Below the pieces are notes generated by a model. The model ran no database searches. It saw only the letters and a program-made list of their open reading frames with translations, and was not told where the DNA came from. Below, piece after piece: positions 32,221 to 33,739 of a stretch of 33,739 nt of DNA (within the stretch, counting starts at the first letter, position 1; every line of letters starts with the position of its first letter). This DNA is from Nitrospinota bacterium. GTDB lineage: Bacteria; Nitrospinota; Nitrospinia; JACRGO01. Position numbers and translations under genes: made by a program. Location of the stretch: NCBI GenBank assembly GCA_016212295.1, contig JACRGO010000128.1, positions 1 through 33,739 on the forward strand, in the 5' to 3' direction.

Positions 32221-32355
32221 CAATTTAACCAGAGCGGAGATGAGGGCGGCCTGCGCCACAAGCATGCCCGCCACCCATTTTATGATGTCTGCCTTTGCTT
32301 CGGATATTTTAAGCTCAATCCGCTTTTCAAGCTCTGTGTCGAACGCCGTTTCCAT
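32215..32355 (-). CDS. Small coiled-coil/membrane-helix protein, short internally deleted copy
   Basis: A 46-residue protein (METAFDTELEKRIELK, then ISEAKADIIKWVAGML, ending ISALVKLL). Both ends match the 89-residue protein at 29605-29874 (METxFDT at the front, KADIIKWVA...ISALVKLL at the back), while the central region with the LATKRD motif is missing. It therefore looks like an internally deleted paralogue that keeps frame, stop and promoter. The stop overlaps the end of the three-receiver kinase by 6 bases, convergently. A consensus promoter lies 6 bases before the ATG, as in the long copy. The conserved start, frame and promoter argue that it is expressed rather than debris. Confidence 0.75.
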   Translation of the reverse strand: METAFDTELEKRIELKISEAKADIIKWVAGMLVAQAALISALVKLL

Positions 32356-32361
32356 GCTTTC

Positions 32362-32391
32362 AGTATATTGGCTGTTTCATGGGGATGTCAA
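32362..32391 (-). promoter_or_regulatory. Consensus promoter of the short coiled-coil gene, leaderless start
   Basis: On the minus strand, TTGACA (32391-32386), 18 bases, TATACT (32367-32362), then 6 bases to ATG 32355. The spacer is nearly identical to that of the long copy (both contain AAACAGCCAA). Confidence 0.8.
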
Positions 32392-32403
32392 TAAAAAAAT
32401 TGA

Positions 32404-32542
32404 TCCAGACGCAGAGCCGCTAAGGTAAATATGTGAATTTTGGGTTTTGGATTTTGGATTTTGGATTGCGGATCGCGGATCGCGGATTTAAAATCTGAAA
32501 TCCCCAATCCAAAATTTCCTTCGCGTTCTTCGCGGCTTTCAT
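32404..32542 (+). repeat. Nested repeat: CAGACGCAGAGCCGC arms around TTTTGGATTGCGGATC words
   Basis: Outer ACGCAGAGCCGCTAAGG (32409-32425) faces CCTTCGCGTTCTTCGCGGCT (from 32518). Inside, GGTTTTGGATTTTGGATT and GCGGATCGCGGATCGCGG (32441-32485) face TGAAATCCCCAATCCAAAAT (near 32497-32516). It fills the gap before the haem-type kinase gene. Confidence 0.75.
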
Positions 32543-32560
32543 TAATTTCAGCCAAAACCC

Positions 32561-33739
32561 ATGTCCTCCTTCAAAAAAGAACGCATCTTTCTGATCGGCT
32601 TGTCATTTTTAGCGGCCCTAATGGTCTGCGAGGCTCTGGAATACCGCCAACTTCTGCGCCTCACGGTCCGGAATTCCAGGGACCAGTCCCTTTTACTGGC
32701 CCGCCAGATAGGAAATTTCGCGCATGAACTCATTATCAGGAGCAAGGAAGGAGGGGCGGCCATTGACGACTACCTTGAAAAATATGAGTTCCAGGAAGGG
32801 ACAAAAATCAGGGTTATCCACAGTCCTTCCCTGAACGCCGAGTATGGAGCGGAGCCGGACGAACAGCCGGAAACCGGGCATGAAAAACAATCCTTGTCTG
32901 ACGGGAAACCCAGGGACTGGGAAACGGAAGATTTTTTCGCCGCCCTCACCCCTTTGCCGGCCGAACCGCGCTGCCGGGAATGCCACCATCTGCCGGACGG
33001 CTCCGGCGGACCGGTCCCTGTCGGGTACGTCATCGGCCTGCTGGAGGCCAAGGTCTCCAAAAAACACATGATGGCGGCAAGGGCCGGCCTTATCCGCCAT
33101 AAAGTTCTTGCAGCCGCCTTGCTGGCCTTCCTGGTTTCAACTTTTCTGGCCAACCTTTATTACGCCGAAAGGACGCTGAGGGAGTCCGAGCTGAAATATC
33201 GCTCGCTCATCGAAACCGCCAACGACGCTATATTCGTGGCGGACGCAGACACGGGAATAATTTCCGGCGCCAACAGGAAAGCCGGGGAATTGCTTGGCCT
33301 GCCCGTGGATAAGATCGTCGGAATGCACCAGTCCGGTCTCCCTCCCAAGGAGGAGGCGGAACGTTACAAGGAGATATTCCAGGAACATATCCGGACAGGA
33401 AGGGCAATTACCGCCGACCTGTTCGTGCGCCGCGGAGATGGCGGCAAAATCCCCGTGGATATCAGCGCTAGCGTTTGCGAGCTGGCCGGTAAAAAGGTCA
33501 TTCAGGGCATATTCCACGACATCACGGAGCGCAGGAAGAGGGAAGAAAAAATCAAACACAGCCTCGGTATAGAAAAATCCTTGTCAGGCATATCCAATAT
33601 CTTTGTCTCCAACCCTCACCCGGATTTTCATCTTGTGTTGCAATTTCTTGCGGCGGCTATTCCCGTCAACCGCGCCTATATCTTTCTCTTCAGGGAAAAA
33701 GAGGGGAAAATGGATAATGTCCATGAGTGGCGCGACGCG
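32561..33739 (+). CDS. Membrane sensor histidine kinase with periplasmic CxxCH motif (partial)
   Basis: The first 393 residues of a protein that runs off the window. TM1 is about 8-22 (IFLIGLSFLAALMVC) and TM2 about 183-203 (VLAAALLAFLVSTFLANLYY). The periplasmic loop contains CRECHH (Cys138, Cys141, His142), a c-type haem attachment motif, followed by GYVIGLLEAKV, a layout like single-haem or Tll0287-type sensor domains. A PAS domain follows (about 210-325, ELKYRSLIETANDAIFVADA to IFHDITERRKREE), then the start of what may be a GAF domain (SLSGISNIFVSN, INRAYIFLF-like). The kinase core is presumed to lie beyond 33739. It could sense oxygen, NO or redox state. ATG 32561 has no strong ribosome-binding site and follows a nested repeat. 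Confidence 0.8.
   Translation, partial: MSSFKKERIFLIGLSFLAALMVCEALEYRQLLRLTVRNSRDQSLLLARQIGNFAHELIIRSKEGGAAIDDYLEKYEFQEGTKIRVIHSPSLNAEYGAEPDEQPETGHEKQSLSDGKPRDWETEDFFAALTPLPAEPRCRECHHLPDGSGGPVPVGYVIGLLEAKVSKKHMMAARAGLIRHKVLAAALLAFLVSTFLANLYYAERTLRESELKYRSLIETANDAIFVADADTGIISGANRKAGELLGLPVDKIVGMHQSGLPPKEEAERYKEIFQEHIRTGRAITADLFVRRGDGGKIPVDISASVCELAGKKVIQGIFHDITERRKREEKIKHSLGIEKSLSGISNIFVSNPHPDFHLVLQFLAAAIPVNRAYIFLFREKEGKMDNVHEWRDA

Overview
This window comes from a Gram-negative bacterium. The support is an outer-membrane beta-barrel protein, a LolA-like periplasmic protein, an NtrC-type sigma-54 activator and several membrane-bound histidine kinases. Most genes are GC-rich, but the block at about 4.07-8.45 kb is visibly AT-richer: I counted about one third GC in bases 4381-4440 against 34 of 60 in bases 30841-30900. 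I cannot name the lineage. Intergenic regions packed with short-word inverted repeats are common in uncultivated groundwater or sediment lineages, but that is only an impression. No rRNA, tRNA, CRISPR array or complete transposase was found.

Layout. (1) 1-1817: the 3' part of a hybrid cheA, broken by an internal deletion that removes the ATP-binding N box and shifts the frame. (2) 8447-1880, minus strand: six tightly packed genes, MMPL/RND exporter, LolA-like protein, outer-membrane barrel, MddA-like methanethiol S-methyltransferase, SAM methyltransferase and TauE/SafE permease. An ArsR-rhodanese regulator lies upstream with a perfect 14-bp palindrome over its promoter. (3) 9.6-10.44 kb: a second ArsR regulator and a tiny Cys-rich protein. 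They share a homologous Cys-cluster plus coiled-coil tail and the same operator, TTTAAGT-N12-ACwTAAA. (4) 10.5-15.65 kb: a MITE-like element with 9-bp target duplications, a CBS protein, an SDR/DUF2867 protein and a NirB-type siroheme reductase. (5) 15.75-33.74 kb: a signalling island. It holds two receiver-TPR proteins, a receiver joined to a lone DHp domain, a PAS histidine kinase whose ATP lid contains a six-copy hexanucleotide repeat, an NtrC-like regulator, a HepT/MntA toxin-antitoxin pair, two single receivers, an Hpt-remnant/STAS protein, a membrane histidine kinase, a receiver-SpoIIE phosphatase, an RsbW-like kinase, a STAS protein, a three-receiver histidine kinase and a CxxCH (haem c type) sensor kinase cut by the window end.

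How it fits together. The island contains every part of a partner-switching pathway (phosphatase, HATPase kinase, two STAS proteins) next to a many-receiver phosphorelay, but no sigma factor. Input probably enters through the membrane, PAS and haem kinases. Output may pass through the NtrC-like activator, the STAS/HATPase switch or protein-protein contacts of the TPR proteins.

A second theme runs through the whole window. Nearly every intergenic gap holds an inverted pair of short-word repeats, such as CACCGCAAAGACGCAAAG, GGCACAAAGGCAGAAGG, CGTTCAGGGTTCAGGG or TTGACCAATGAC. Some are nested inside one another, and several run into coding sequence and supply protein ends (CheA linker, barrel signal region, receiver-TPR N-terminus, NtrC N-terminus, histidine kinase C-terminus). 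The strongest candidates for something undescribed are the paired ArsR/Cys-rich tail module, the nested repeat cassettes, and the twin small coiled-coil genes with apparently leaderless promoters that flank the three-receiver kinase.
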